From assembly GCA_026120185.1 (NCBI GenBank), contig JANUWF010002342.1:6185501-6249500 (forward strand): DNA of 64,000 nt, written 5' to 3'. The stretch comes from Voacanga thouarsii. Lineage: Eukaryota; Streptophyta; Magnoliopsida; Gentianales; Apocynaceae. The translations under genes and the position numbers were made by a program. Below are positions 1-11,248 of the stretch, one piece after another. The notes beneath the pieces were generated by a model. That model was not told the origin of the DNA. It searched no databases and was given only the letters and a program-made list of their open reading frames with translations. Positions within the stretch are counted from its first letter, which is position 1; each line of letters begins with the position of its first letter.

Positions 1-1200
1 CTCATGGAATTTGAAGAGAGCATATTGGCCCAGTGACTGAAAGGAACTTATGAGACCAGAACTGCAAGGACAAGTCTCTACCCAAGAGTCATTAATAGTG
101 TTCGAGAAGATATTAGCTCAGGTGAACAAACAGTAGCTAACTACAATGACTATATGGAGGATTTGGACCAACATATGTTGTAATTTGATGAGGAAGAGCT
201 ATGCAAGGGTTTATAAGAGGCGCTCAATGAAGCCATTGGTGGTCTTCTCAAAGAAGACAATATTTTTAGGCTCATGATCGAAGCTCTTTAATAAGTGGTT
301 GCCAAGTTCAAGGGTGACCTTGAAGTTTACAAGGCATAATTAGCAAGGGGTGCACCATTTCTATCAAGGAGCAATCATTTGTCTAAGAAGAACTCCACCA
401 ATTAAGGGCTGAGCTAAACGCTTACAAGTTACAAGTGGAAATGAGTACTGCAGTGGCTACACCTAAGGCTTATGGTAGAATAAGAAATGCACGGGACATT
501 GAAAACTTTTTCTATAGGATAGAATGATACTTTAATACCCTTGGTGTCTTAGATAATGCCACTAAGTAACACATTGCTCCATTCTACTTGAAAGACATTA
601 TACTTGTATGGTGGAGACTGAGGTGTGATAACATGCAGAGGAGAGTTGATGCCACCAACACGTTTGATAAGTTCAAGGCTAAAGTTAAGGAATAATTTCA
701 ACCTATATGACAGATGAAGCACAAGATAAACTTCATCATTTATAACACAAAGATGGCCATATTCTAGAGTACATGCTGAAATTCTTTGAATTAATGTTAA
801 AAATCTCAAATATGGTCTCGAAAGAGACCTTGTTCATGCTTATGGATGGATAAAGCCGTTGGGCCAAGCTTAAGTTATATTAAAAAAAGCCATTTTAGAT
901 ATTACTCAAGTAGTGGCTAAGGCCGAATCCTTGTTCAAGTTCCAATGGAAGGAAATAGGCAAGGACAAAGACAAGAAGCCTAGCCAAAACAAAAGTGGGG
1001 GAGACAAGGCTAAGTTAACTCCTAAGCTATTGGGATTTAACAGTGGCAAGCTACAGTAACCTAAGAATGTCAAGCACGAACAACCGAAATGGACAATCAA
1101 ATGCTTTCTTTGTTAAGGGTTACATTTTATACGAGATTGCCAAAGCTAGGACAGGATTGTTGCTGTAGCGCAAAACTTATACCAAACTAAGGATTAATGC
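1..1200 (+). pseudogene. Chromovirus gag remnant (Ty3/Gypsy)
   Basis: This is the broken gag region of an old plant Ty3/Gypsy element whose 5' end lies outside the window. Gag would form the virus-like particle. Conceptual translation across several stops and frames shows the family's landmarks: a Trp-Trp-Arg stretch followed by an FDKFKAKVK-like segment near 610-690, a GWIKPLGQA-like segment near 845-870, a Lys-rich linker at 955-1020, and a CCHC zinc knuckle at about 1100-1140 (Cys-Phe-Leu-Cys, His, Arg-Asp-Cys) with a stop codon inside it. The same element continues as protease and RT downstream, which fixes the strand. No reading frame survives beyond short runs, so it cannot be functional. 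Assignment to Gypsy is secure; the precise clade rests on the chromodomain found near 19600. Confidence 0.8.
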
Positions 1201-1254
1201 AAGATAGTAGGTTTACAACATCTCAAGATGGTTCAATCCAAGGTATGTGACCAA

Positions 1255-1640
1255 TGGAGGGGCTTGATATATGTGGACATTTCAATAGCATAACGTTTGG
1301 TCTTAGTAGACATGGGAGCTGGCATGAAGTACATAAGTTCGGGCACAGTGAGGACATTGGGTTTAATATGTTCACTGGCTAAAGGACAATTCAAGGATGT
1401 GAATGACATGGGGACATATCTAGAAGGAGAAGCTAAGAACGTACCTGTTCAAATTAGCCAATGGTAAGGTAAGTCTCCCTTTTCTATTACTTTACGATTA
1501 TCAAATCATTATTAGCATATATTTCATGGATTACTTAGTCCCCGTTATGGTACTAAGTAAAGACTCGATCATAATGTAAGGAGAGAAGCTTTGTTTTGTG
1601 AATACTTATCAAGAAAAAGAGTTGAGTGTGAAGCAACTTA
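1255..1640 (+). pseudogene. Chromovirus aspartic protease remnant
   Basis: This is the retropepsin part of the same polyprotein; in an active element it would cleave Gag-Pol. The active-site block reads LVDMGAGMKYI-like at about 1302-1335, where the usual Asp-Thr/Ser-Gly has Met in place of Thr. A later FMDYLVPVMVLSKD-like stretch (about 1525-1570) matches the end of the protease fold (usually a DVVLG-type motif). Stops interrupt it at several places. It sits between the zinc knuckle and the RT start, the normal Gypsy order. Confidence 0.7.
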
Positions 1641-1794
1641 ATAAGACAGTCCAACAAGGCAAGATGAAGTTTGCTACCATTATCTAAAAGGAGAGCCCTA
1701 TATCATCTAGTGAAACTATGGAATCACCTATCCCATACAAAATTGCAAAGGTCCTAGAAGTGTTTAAGGATGTAATGCACGAGGACAAATTAAT

Positions 1795-1913
1795 AAGGCT
1801 TCCAATGAGATAAGAGGTGGATCATGCAACTTGTAAAAAGTGCTAAACTAGTATTCTAACAACGGTATCGCATGTCTCCAGAAGAGCTTGAAGAATTTAG
1901 GAGACAACTCAAG
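1795..1913 (+). pseudogene. Chromovirus reverse transcriptase, first segment
   Basis: This is the start of the RT domain. YRMSPEELEEFRRQLK-like residues are read at about 1865-1913, a block that opens RT in plant Gypsy elements. The next residues of the block (EVLEAKFIRPS-like) are found 8 kb downstream at 9909, so the domain was cut by LTR A at 1914. The last five bases, TCAAG at 1909-1913, recur at 9904-9908 as the target-site duplication. Confidence 0.82.
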
Positions 1914-3599
1914 TGTAACATCCCACCTTTTTACTTTCACTTGATTACTATTGGTAATAGGACGAGAATTTGTACTGATATCCAGAACAAAAGTTGATCG
2001 ATATAATGAGGTGAATATTTTGGTGGAATAAAATTTTGTCGGGACCTGGATATAATTATTAGATTTGTTTTACCTGTACCCTAAATTTTTGGAAGGCTAT
2101 TATTATTAAAAAAATAAGAATTGTAGGGTATTCTGAAAAGAGAAATTGATCAGTGCGATAAAACACACGTTTTGGTGTGAATTATGCTACCTGGGGTATC
2201 AAGGGCATTTTCGTCATTTTGACCGTGCCCTCGACTTTGGCCTTAAACTTGACCAAGTAGAGAAGGAATTAAAGAATTTAGGTATTACCAATAGATTCAA
2301 TAGAATTTTTGGAGTTGAATGGTGAAAATATTTTTCTATTTCGGACTCGATTTTAGCCATTTCTCGAAAAAATTAGAAATGCAGGTAAAACTTTGACGTG
2401 TAGCGCTATGTGATTGGTAGATAGGGACATGTGTCATATTATGAGAGGTTGTATGAGATTTCATACAAGATAAAGCTTATCAAATAAGTTTCACAAAATA
2501 AATAAATAAAATTTGGTGGACAAATGAAATTGCGACACGTGGCGGATAGCCCACAATTTGTGACTAAATGGTCACCAATTTGGACCAAGAATGGCGGTTA
2601 AGGAGTTGAAAAATAGTCAGGTTTCATGCATAAAGAGTAGGGAAAAAAGAGAGAAAGAAAAGGAAAGAAAAGCTAGAGAAAAATAGGGAGAAAAAAGAAA
2701 AAAGGAGAGAGAAAGAAAGATGTATGTATATTCTTGGTATGTTCTTGGAGCAAAATCAAGCCAAGAAATCTCACATACAAGGTAAAAGTCTATGCTTCAA
2801 GAATTAAAGTCATAGATCTCATTACGGCGATTATATTGATATGAATTTTAACATGAAAACATGACTTTCATGTATTGATTTCGGATCAAAGCTAGGGTCT
2901 GTGAACTTTTGTATATGAACTTTATATATGCTTGTATATGTGCCGGCTGCCTAAGGGCCTTTGAATAATGTTTTGTCCGAGGAAGAACTAAATAATTATG
3001 GTAGCTTGAAGGCTTATTTTCAGTTGAAGAGGTGATGATTAAAGTAGAGTAAAAATGAAATTTACTTGGTTGGAAAAATGGTTCAAACTAGCTTTTGATT
3101 AGAAGAGATGAATTTGTGTTGAATAAGTGTGACTTTTGTGAGCTACTGGAAATTTGAAAATTCAGAATTAAAGATGATTTGAAGGAGGATTGAATGAATT
3201 AATAGTTCCAAGTTGCTAAAGGCTAAAAGAAAACAAAGGAAAGCATGAATAGTGAAATTGAGACAAAACTATTGGGGCTATTTTTAACTAGTAAAATGTC
3301 ACAGGAACAAGGACTTTAAAAATTTCCAATATAAAATTAAATTTAAGAGCCTTACAGTCATTTTGGTGTATCATAGAGCCAAATTGGAGTTATGGATTGA
3401 AAGTTATGTGCAAAACAAAATCATGTGTCAATATGCGAAATTTCAGAAAAATGAGTTCGAACATGAATAAACTTAAGGATGATTAATTGTGTGATTTTGG
3501 ATGAAATAAATGGGAAATATGAAGTGAATCCCTTGTATATAAAGGGATAAAGGATGTGGGAAAAGGAAAATGAAAGAATTGATCAAACGGCGAAAAAAC

Positions 3600-3765
3600 A
3601 ACGTGAACGAAAATTGAACGTTTTCCTTAACCGTCAGCTAACTATTGGCCCCGTCGGCTAAACGTCCGTTGAACGTCGGCTAACCGTCAAACACGTCGGC
3701 TAGACACCGGCTACCTGTTGGGTACGTTGGCTAACCATTGACTATTTTTTGGCTGAACACAATTT
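3600..3765 (+). repeat. CGTCGGCTAACCGT-type minisatellite in LTR A
   Basis: Degenerate, GC-richer repeats of a CGTCGGCTAACCGTTGG-like word, roughly every 15-25 bases. They lie in otherwise AT-rich LTR sequence, upstream of a GACACGAGGTGAGTC-like block at about 3870. The same array is in LTR B at 6840-7000. Confidence 0.7.
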
Positions 3766-4127
3766 GATCCAAAAACGATGTTTAGTGTACGTTTGTCGGT
3801 AAACGGCTAATGGAACGTTGAAAACAGTGGAAACGATGGTTGAACAGCTGTAAATGAAAAGAGTTTAGTTAGGACACGAGGTGAGTCTCTTTGATTTCTA
3901 AAGCCTTTTGAAAGATAGTGTGCTTTACTTTTCCATGAAATGCTATGTTTTATACCATTTTAGAAATCCCTGAATATGTTTAAGGTTTATCTGAATAAGA
4001 ATTATTTCATGCCATTTTGGGCTCGATTGAACATCATAATTGGCTTGAAAATCTTACTGGATGATTAAAATATTAATTTTGTGAATTAAAAGGATCAAAT
4101 ACTCGGGATTTTTGAAAAATGGTAAAT

Positions 4128-4520
4128 TTTGGAATAGGGTATTCATCAATTGACTGGAATGCCCTTATTGGAATATTTTATGAAAATATGTTTGGAAACT
4201 TTGAATTTAATCCTCTTTTGGGATTAGAATTCTAGATTTCTTGAAATAAGTTCCTTTTGGAATTAGGTATTTGGAAAATAATTCAAATATCCTTATCGAA
4301 ATATTTATGAAAACTTTTGGAAATGAGTATACGGCAAATGATCGAAATATCCTTATTGGAACTTTTGTGAATACTTTTCAAATCGGGTAAGGATAAAATC
4401 ACTCGAATACCCTCAGAAAGTCTTTTGGAATCGGGTATGAGTAAAATGACCTGAATACTACTGGAAATGACTTTTGTGATCGAGTACGGGAAAAATGACT
4501 CGGATACTCTTGAAAACATA
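4128..4520 (+). repeat. ~60-bp degenerate tandem repeat in LTR A
   Basis: Repeated units of the form 'TTTTGGAATCGGGTAT...AAATGACC...ATCCTTATTGGAA'. Spacing is close to 60 bp, with a shorter last unit. The matching array in LTR B is at 7374-7705. Confidence 0.72.
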
Positions 4521-6839
4521 TTTTGATGTCTGAACAGAACTCTTTATCCTGTTTCAACATAATTTTGAAAAATGATCTCTCGTGATGAGATTGACATTTG
4601 AAAAATGACCTTTTGATCCCTGAAATTATTTTATTAGCTTGATGTGCTATGGAATGAATTGATTGGCTCTACGGAGTTTATGTGAATGATGATTTGACTT
4701 GCGAGTCAATGAGATCAAATTCTGAAAAATGTTGTTTTGCCTAAAAAATATTTTGATTTGAAAATCCTGCAGGATCAGATAACCCTCTGGCTTGATCAGT
4801 CAGATGGGGTTGGTATTGTTAATGTTGAGTACTCAGTAAGGATTTTAATTTTTGTACTAGCTCATGTTAGAGATAGACGATCCCAAGTAACCCGATCAGT
4901 TCTGGGGATTGTCTTACTTCAAATAGGGCGACATGACATTGAGATGAGTCGTCCTGGATAGCCGTTTAGCACCTGGCAATTGCCGCCTCTGCAAGCGCTT
5001 CTTGATTTTGAGTCATTCGCTAGAGGCTGGGTGGGGACACTCGGCGCGTTTGATTCCTTGCTGCCTCGATAGTGATTGACGTCAGGATTGAGACTCCTAG
5101 CTTACGGTAGCAGGTAAAAAATGTAATACCCCGTTTTTTTTTAAATTTTTTTTTTGACTAGCTATTATTTGTAATATGATGAGAATTTGTATTAATAGCC
5201 AGAACAAAAGTTGATCGGTGTAATAAGATGAATATTTTAGTATGATAATATTTGGTCGGGACATGGATGTAATTATTGGATTTATTCTACCCGTACCTAA
5301 ATCTTCGAAAGGCTACTATTATTAAAAAAAATAAGAATTTGAGGGTATATTTAGAAGAGAAATTGAACAGTTTGATGAAATAGACGTTTTGGTATGAATT
5401 ATGCTACCCGGTTCGCCGGGGGCATTTTCATCATTTTGACCGTGCTCGCAACTTTGACTGCAAATTTGACCAAGTAGAGAGGAAATTGAAGAATTTAAGT
5501 GTTATCAATGGATTCAGTGGAATTTTTGGAGTTGAATAATGAAATAAAATATTTTTCCGTTACGGACCCGATTTTGGTCATTTTTGAAGAAAATAGAAAA
5601 TCGCGGTTAAAAATGGGCGTGTGGCATTGTGTGAATGGTAGATGAAAACAAGTATTAAAATACCATTGGAAGAGTGAAATATTTGTGGAATTATTAAATT
5701 GCAAAGGCTTATTGGATAATCTTAAGAATTATCCATTTTAATTAAATTCTCCAATAGGAAAATTAGCCCTAAATGGATAGCCCACAATGCAATTAATGTG
5801 GGTTGACCCTTGGACCCTAGAATGGGGTGGAAGGGCTGTAAAACAACCAGAAATTCATCCAAGAGCATACCAAAAGGAAGGAGAGGAAGAAAAGAAAGGA
5901 AAAGGAAAGAAAAGCTAGAAAAAAAATAGAGAAAAATGGAAAAAGGAGAGAGAAAATAGAGTTCTTGGAGGAGTTGAAGTTTCTTGGAGTAAATTCAAGC
6001 TAGAGCACCTTATATACAAGGTAAAGTCCCATACTTCAAGAATTAAAGTTGTAGATTTTATTACTGTGATCGTTTTGATATGAATTTTAACATGAAAACA
6101 TGAGATTTGTGATGATTAAAGTGATTATTATGTATTATGTGAAACTTTGTGTGTGTAAGTGTGTGCACCAGTTGGATAAAGGATTCATAGGCTATGTTTT
6201 GTATGGTGAATAAGGGTATTTGATTGGTGATTCAAAGGGTTGTTCATGATTGAGAAGAAAGATGGTAGAGTTTAGGAAAAAATGGGTTAAACATTAAAGA
6301 AAATGGATTATGATTGTTTTTTAATATTGATATTACCTATATGTTACTTGCATAAGAACTTAATGGTTTTCTTGGACCTGGAAATCTGAAGAACTAAAGA
6401 TGTTTGAAGGGAAATGAAGTAGATTAAGGATTAGATAGGTGTTATGGATCAAGAAGTACATGTAGGTGAAGTTGTTTTGTGGAAATGAACTAAAAATCAG
6501 AAAACTATTGGGGTTGTTGTTTTTGCCCAGTAACATGTTACTGGAGTTAGAACTCTGACAATAGCCTATACATAATTAACGTTAAGAGTCTTACGGTCAT
6601 TTTGGTATATCATAGAGCCAAATCGGAGTTGTAGATTGAAAGTTATGTCCAAAACGAAATCCTATGTCAAAACAGCAAAATTTCAGAATTTTGCTTAGAA
6701 CATGGACGAATTTAGGAATGATTAATTGTGTGATTTTGGACAAAATAATTGGGGAAACATGAAGTGAACCCCTTGTTTATGAACGGAAGAAGGATGTGAA
6801 AAAAGGAAAACAAAAGAATTGATCAAACGATGAAAAAAC

Positions 6840-7000
6840 GACGTGAACGAAAGTTAGACGTTTTTCTTAACCATCGGCTAACCGTCGGTCTCGTCGGCTA
6901 ACCGTTGGCCCCCGTTGGCTAAACGTCGGTTGGATGTCAGTTAACCGTTGGGCATGTCGGCCGAACGTCGGTTGCCCATCGGCTATTTTTCGGCCAAACA
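6840..7000 (+). repeat. CGTCGGCTAACCGT-type minisatellite in LTR B
   Basis: Counterpart of the 3600-3765 array, with the same word and order but separate substitutions. It marks the same internal position of the LTR. Confidence 0.7.
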
Positions 7001-7373
7001 CGAATTAACCCGAAAACAATGTTTGGTGTATGTTTAGTGACAAATGGCCAACGAAACGTCAAAAACAGTAGGAACGGAAGTTAAACGGCCGTGAACGAAA
7101 AGAATTGCTTAGGACATGAGGCGAGTCCCTTGGATTTCTAAAACTCTTTCTAAATCTAGTGTACTTTGTTTTTCCATGAAATGCTATGTTTTATACGATT
7201 TTGGAATTCCTTAAATATGTTTAAGATTTATCTAAGTAAGAGTTATTTTATGCTATTTTGGACTTGATTGAACATCATAATTGGCTTGGGAAACCTTATT
7301 GGGTGACTAAAGCATGAATTTTGTAAATTTAGTCCTTTTGGATAAATACTTGGGATTTTCGAGAAATGGTTAA

Positions 7374-7705
7374 TTTTGGAATCGAATATTCATAAATTAA
7401 TTAGAATGCTCTTATTGGAACATTTTATGGAAATATATTTGGAAACTTTGAATTTAATCCTCTTTTGGAATTAGAATTCTGGATTTCTTGAATTGAGTTC
7501 CTTTTGGAATCGGGTATTTGGAAAATGACCCAAATGTCCTTATTGGAATGTTTTATGAAAGCCTTTGGAATCGGGTATTCGGTAAATGACCGAAGTATCC
7601 TTATTGGAACTCTTGTGAATATTTTTCAAATCAGGTATGGTAAAATGACCTGAATACCCTTGGAAATGACTTTTGCGATCGAGTACGGGGAAAATGACCC
7701 GGATG
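7374..7705 (+). repeat. ~60-bp degenerate tandem repeat in LTR B
   Basis: 'TTTGGAATCGGG' starts at 7504 and 7564, with related starts near 7625 and 7672, giving spacings of 60, about 61 and about 47 bp. Same repeat as in LTR A at 4128-4520. Confidence 0.74.
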
Positions 7706-8022
7706 CACTTGGGAACATATTTTGATGGGTGAACAGAATTTTTTTCATGTTTGAACATGATTTTGAAAAATGATCTCTTATGATGAGATTGACTTTTGGA
7801 AAACAACCTTTTGATCCCCGAAATTGTTTTATTGGTCTGATGTACTATGGAATGAATTGATTGGCTCTACGGAGTCTATGTGAATCATGATCTGACTTGT
7901 GAGTCAGTGGGATCAAATTTTGAAAAAAATGATATTTTGCCCCAAAAATGGTTTTCTTGGTATGGAAAAAGGTTTCTTGATGAGATTGACATTTGGTATA
8001 TGAGTAGGTAACCAGCCTCCAG

Positions 8023-8298
8023 TATGGGAACTAAGTGCTACACTATATGCAGTGGGAACCACCTCTAGAATCCTATGCTGCCTGATTCCACTATGGGAAC
8101 TAAGTGCTACACTGTATGCGGTGGGAGCTACCTCTAGAATCCTATGCTAACTGGTTTCGGTATGGGAGCTAAGTGCTACATCGTATGTGGTGGGAGCCAC
8201 CTTGAGAATCCTATGCTGCCTGCTTCCGGTATAGGAACTAAGTGCTACACCGTGCGCGGTGGGAGTCACCTCTAGAATCCTATGCCTCCTGATTGGTC
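8023..8298 (+). repeat. Four 69-bp tandem units in LTR B
   Basis: Units start TATGGGAACTAAGTGCTAC at 8023, 8092, 8161 and 8230, exactly 69 bp apart. Each contains a GTGGGAGCCACCTCTAGAATC-like core. A single related unit lies near 26246, outside any LTR I can delimit. Confidence 0.9.
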
Positions 8299-8340
8299 CT
8301 ATCTTGAATACTTGATGTGCTCAACTACAAGCCTTTTCTT

Positions 8341-8540
8341 GAATTCCTGGCGTAAGCACTAACATGAATTCCTGGCTTATGCACTAATTTGAATTCCTGG
8401 CGTAAGTACTAACTTGAATTCCTAGCGTATGCACTAACTTGAATTCCTAGCATAAGCACTAACCTAAATTCTTAGCCTAAGCACTAACTTGAATTCCTGG
8501 TGTAAGCATTAACTTGAATTCCTAGTGTAAGCACTGATTT
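8341..8540 (+). repeat. Eight 25-bp tandem units in LTR B
   Basis: Consensus GAATTCCTGGCGTAAGCACT plus AACTT, starting at 8341 and repeating every 25 bp for exactly eight units, with one to five changes each. It follows the 69-bp array after a 42-bp gap. Confidence 0.92.
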
Positions 8541-9903
8541 GATTCTCAGTAATACACTGCGATGTACTTACTTATCTAGTGACGCATGGTTGAATGTTGT
8601 AGGCTGTGGTCTAAGCATAATGATACGTGGCGCTGAAGGTAAAGCTTTGAGAGCTTTGCATACTGGCTAACCTTCAGTTGAAGGAATGCCTGTGATTTGA
8701 AAAACTGGGGCAATGTTTTGAGATTTGAAATGAAGTTTTCTAAAAATGAGTGAGTTCTGAAATAACTCTTTTTTTTTTAGAGTTTTGGATGTGTTTCCAG
8801 TGAACAAATGAAGTATTTTTCCCCGCAAGAGTTTTATGTACTCACTAAGTGATTTTCACTCACATATGCGTTATTTCCTTTGAAACAAATTCAGGATCAG
8901 TGGCGCAATGAAAGCGCGGTGGACTCCCAGAGGCTTATGTTACATCTTGGACCTGTTGTACCCGTGAGTGTATGTATCAGAAGCCAAATTCTTGTACTTT
9001 TCTATTATGGGGAAAAAAAAAAATCCACTGCCTTTTGATTAAAACTTGTTATAAAGACCCCTTGTCTGCTCAATCAGACGGGGTGACATCTCACAAAGTA
9101 TAAGCTCATTGCGCTATGAAAATATAGGGTGTTACAAAAGATTTCCCAACGATGCATGGATCGAGTACTGTAGACTGCGGTTTCAGTATGATGACACGGT
9201 GCAAGTTGGTGTGCTTATCCAGTGATGCACAGATCGAGTACTGTAGGCTGTGGTCTCAGTACGCAATGCACAATTGAGTGTTGTAAAGCGGAGACCTTGG
9301 CACAATAAGATCGTGATGCCGAAGCGAAGCCTTGTGAGCTTTGTATACAGGCCGACCTTCTGTTGGAGAAGTGCCTATAATTTGAAAATTGGGGTAATGT
9401 TTTAAAATTAAAATACAGTTTTTAAAAAATAATTGAGTTCTGAATAAACTCCTCGTTAAAGAGTTTTGTAATCGTTTTCAGTGAACAAATGATATGCTAT
9501 TCCAGAAAAGTTTTATATACTTTGTCTTTTTGATAAAGCACTAGCACATACGGGACTCATTGAGTGATTTTTTCACTCACACATGTCTTTCATCTTACCT
9601 TTTTGTAGGATCCAGAGTTGAGCGGACCTATGGATAGAGGACGATACCACAGTGACAACATAATAAGTCTGAACGTTTTCTTTTTGGATAATGTACTTTA
9701 TTACTGATGTTGAATGGAAATTTTCACGTATGAGATTCTTTGTTATATATGTGCATGTGACCATCAGTATGGGTTGTTGTATGGATCTAAACCTTACATA
9801 CTCTATTGGTTTTTCTTTATAAAGACCCCTTGTCTGGGTAACTGGATGGGGCGACACCCGGTGTTGATATGCTTCTGTTGTTACCTTTAGTAAGGGTGTT
9901 ATA

Positions 9904-10990
9904 TCAAGGAGGTCTTGGAGGCCAAGTTTATACGACCATCAAAAGTTGTTATAGAGCATCCGTTCTTTTCCAAAGAAGAAAGACACGACCTTATGGATAT
10001 GCCGTGATTATTTGGTCCTCAACTAACAAATTGTGAAGAATAAGTACCCAATCCTACTTATTACTAATTTATTTGATCATTTTTAAGGGGCTAATATGTT
10101 CTTCAAACTAGATCTCCATAAGGGCTATCACTGAGTATGGATAGTGGAAGTAGATGAACTAAAAATGGCTACTACCATGAGGTACAGATCATTTAAATTT
10201 CTTATGATGCCCTTTGGTTTAAATAATACACCGGCTATATTTTGCATTCTTATGCAATGGGGTACTACCAGTATTCATGGAAAAGTTCTTTGTGGTTTAC
10301 CTCGACAATATTGTTGTCTATAGTAGCAACATCAAGGAGCTTGAGAAGCATCTCTGACTTGTTTTAAAGGTGATTCGGATAAATAGCTTATATGTAAAAA
10401 AAAAAAAAGAAGAATGCTCATTTAGGCTAAGTGCAAATTGTGAGGGATAGAAAGATCCATATAGACCTCTAAAAGATTAAGGCCATCGTAAAGTGGGAGG
10501 CTCCAATAAAGGCCACTAAGTTTTGGTTATTTTTTAGGCTTGTTAACTACTAGTGATGGTTCATTGAGAGGCATTTGACTATTGCTACACTATTGACTGA
10601 CTAATTAAAGAAAGGTCGAACGTGGTGTTGGATTCTTAAGTGCCAACTAGCTAATTTTGCAATAGGAGAGTCTTTATGAAAGAGGGGGCACTCAGTAGCC
10701 TATAAAAGCTCCAAACTAAACAATGCACCAATAATGGCCAATACATGAGAAGGAGATGGTTTTAGTTGTTCATTGTTTGAGGATTTGGAAATACTATCTT
10801 AGGGTTGCCATACTGTTCAAAATTAAAATGGATAATATAATGATAAGCTATCATCAATCTCAAAAGAAACTCTCAAGTAAATAAACTCATTAGTTAGACT
10901 ACTTGGCAAAATTTAAGTACGAACTTAAGTATAGTTCGAGCAAAACCAATGTCGTGGCCGATGCCTTTAGCCAAAAAGGTACCATGCCCT
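9904..10990 (+). pseudogene. Chromovirus RT (rest) and RNase H remnant
   Basis: The host element resumes here. RT landmarks: EVLEAKFIRPS-like at 9909, a KLDLRSGYYQ-derived segment at about 10105-10140, MPFGL-like (MMPFGLNNTPAIF) at about 10205-10245, and the catalytic block FVVYLDN at 10290-10310, where YLDD has become YLDN. RNase H follows: ANFAIGESL-like at about 10650, GHSVAYKSSKLN-like at about 10690, and LDYLAKFKYELKYSS...NVVADAFS-like at about 10898-10970. Stops and frameshifts are frequent. The order RT, RNase H, integrase is that of Ty3/Gypsy. Confidence 0.85.
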
Positions 10991-11248
10991 AATAACAAGC
11001 ATACCTGAAGGCTCCTGGAATAGATCAAGGAATGGTTAAAGCATCATCAACAGAGTCAAACGTTCAATGAGTTAGTAGAATAAAAGAAATTGACAAGTTT
11101 TAACTTGAGGAAAATGTCATCTACCCTAGGGGGCTAATGCATCTATGTGTTAGTATGTGATAACTTGAGAAGGGACATTGTTAAGAAATATTATGATAGC
11201 GATATGTTGGCCACCTAGGGATGCTTCACAAGTTGTCTATGGTGTAAG
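10991..11248 (+). pseudogene. Chromovirus integrase, segment 1
   Basis: This is the N-terminal part of integrase, including the linker after RNase H and the HHCC-type region. GHLGMLHKLSMV-like residues at about 11210-11243 correspond to the GHPG...TLALL block. The insertion at 11249 cuts it; the next residues (GHFYWLRLRDDM-like) are at 12800. The duplication GTAAG lies at 11244-11248 and 12795-12799. Confidence 0.78.

Larger units (their letters stand above)
5122..9136 (+). mobile_element. Solo LTR B, same family, nested inside LTR A
   Basis: The block starts TGTAATACCCC at 5122 and ends GGGTGTTACA at 9136, 4015 bp. The flanks are AAAAA (5117-5121) and AAAGA (9137-9141), a 4/5 duplication. 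Text downstream of 9137 resumes LTR A: the 'TTGGGGTAATGTTTT' segment at about 9375 matches the B segment at about 8705, and both are followed by 'CAGTGAACAAATGA'. B carries a 69-bp array and a 25-bp array (8023-8540). I cannot pair these with anything at the matching place in A. Confidence 0.85.
1914..9903 (+). mobile_element. Solo LTR A (Gypsy, ~4 kb), interrupted by LTR B
   Basis: This block begins TGTAACATCCC and ends GGGTGTTATA, the usual ends of a large plant Gypsy LTR (last CA mutated to TA). It is flanked by a perfect 5-bp duplication, TCAAG, at 1909-1913 and 9904-9908, and joining the flanks makes the host RT reading continuous. It carries no protein domains. LTR B (5122-9136) lies inside it; without B and its duplication, A is about 3.97 kb, almost the same as B (4.015 kb). 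The two share the first ~3 kb and the last ~0.6 kb at clearly recognisable but imperfect identity. A single LTR with its own duplication and no internal region is a solo LTR left by LTR-LTR recombination. Confidence 0.87.

Noticed and set aside
8341..8540. CRISPR-like array
   Set aside because: Units are directly adjacent with no unique spacers, and the context is a plant LTR.
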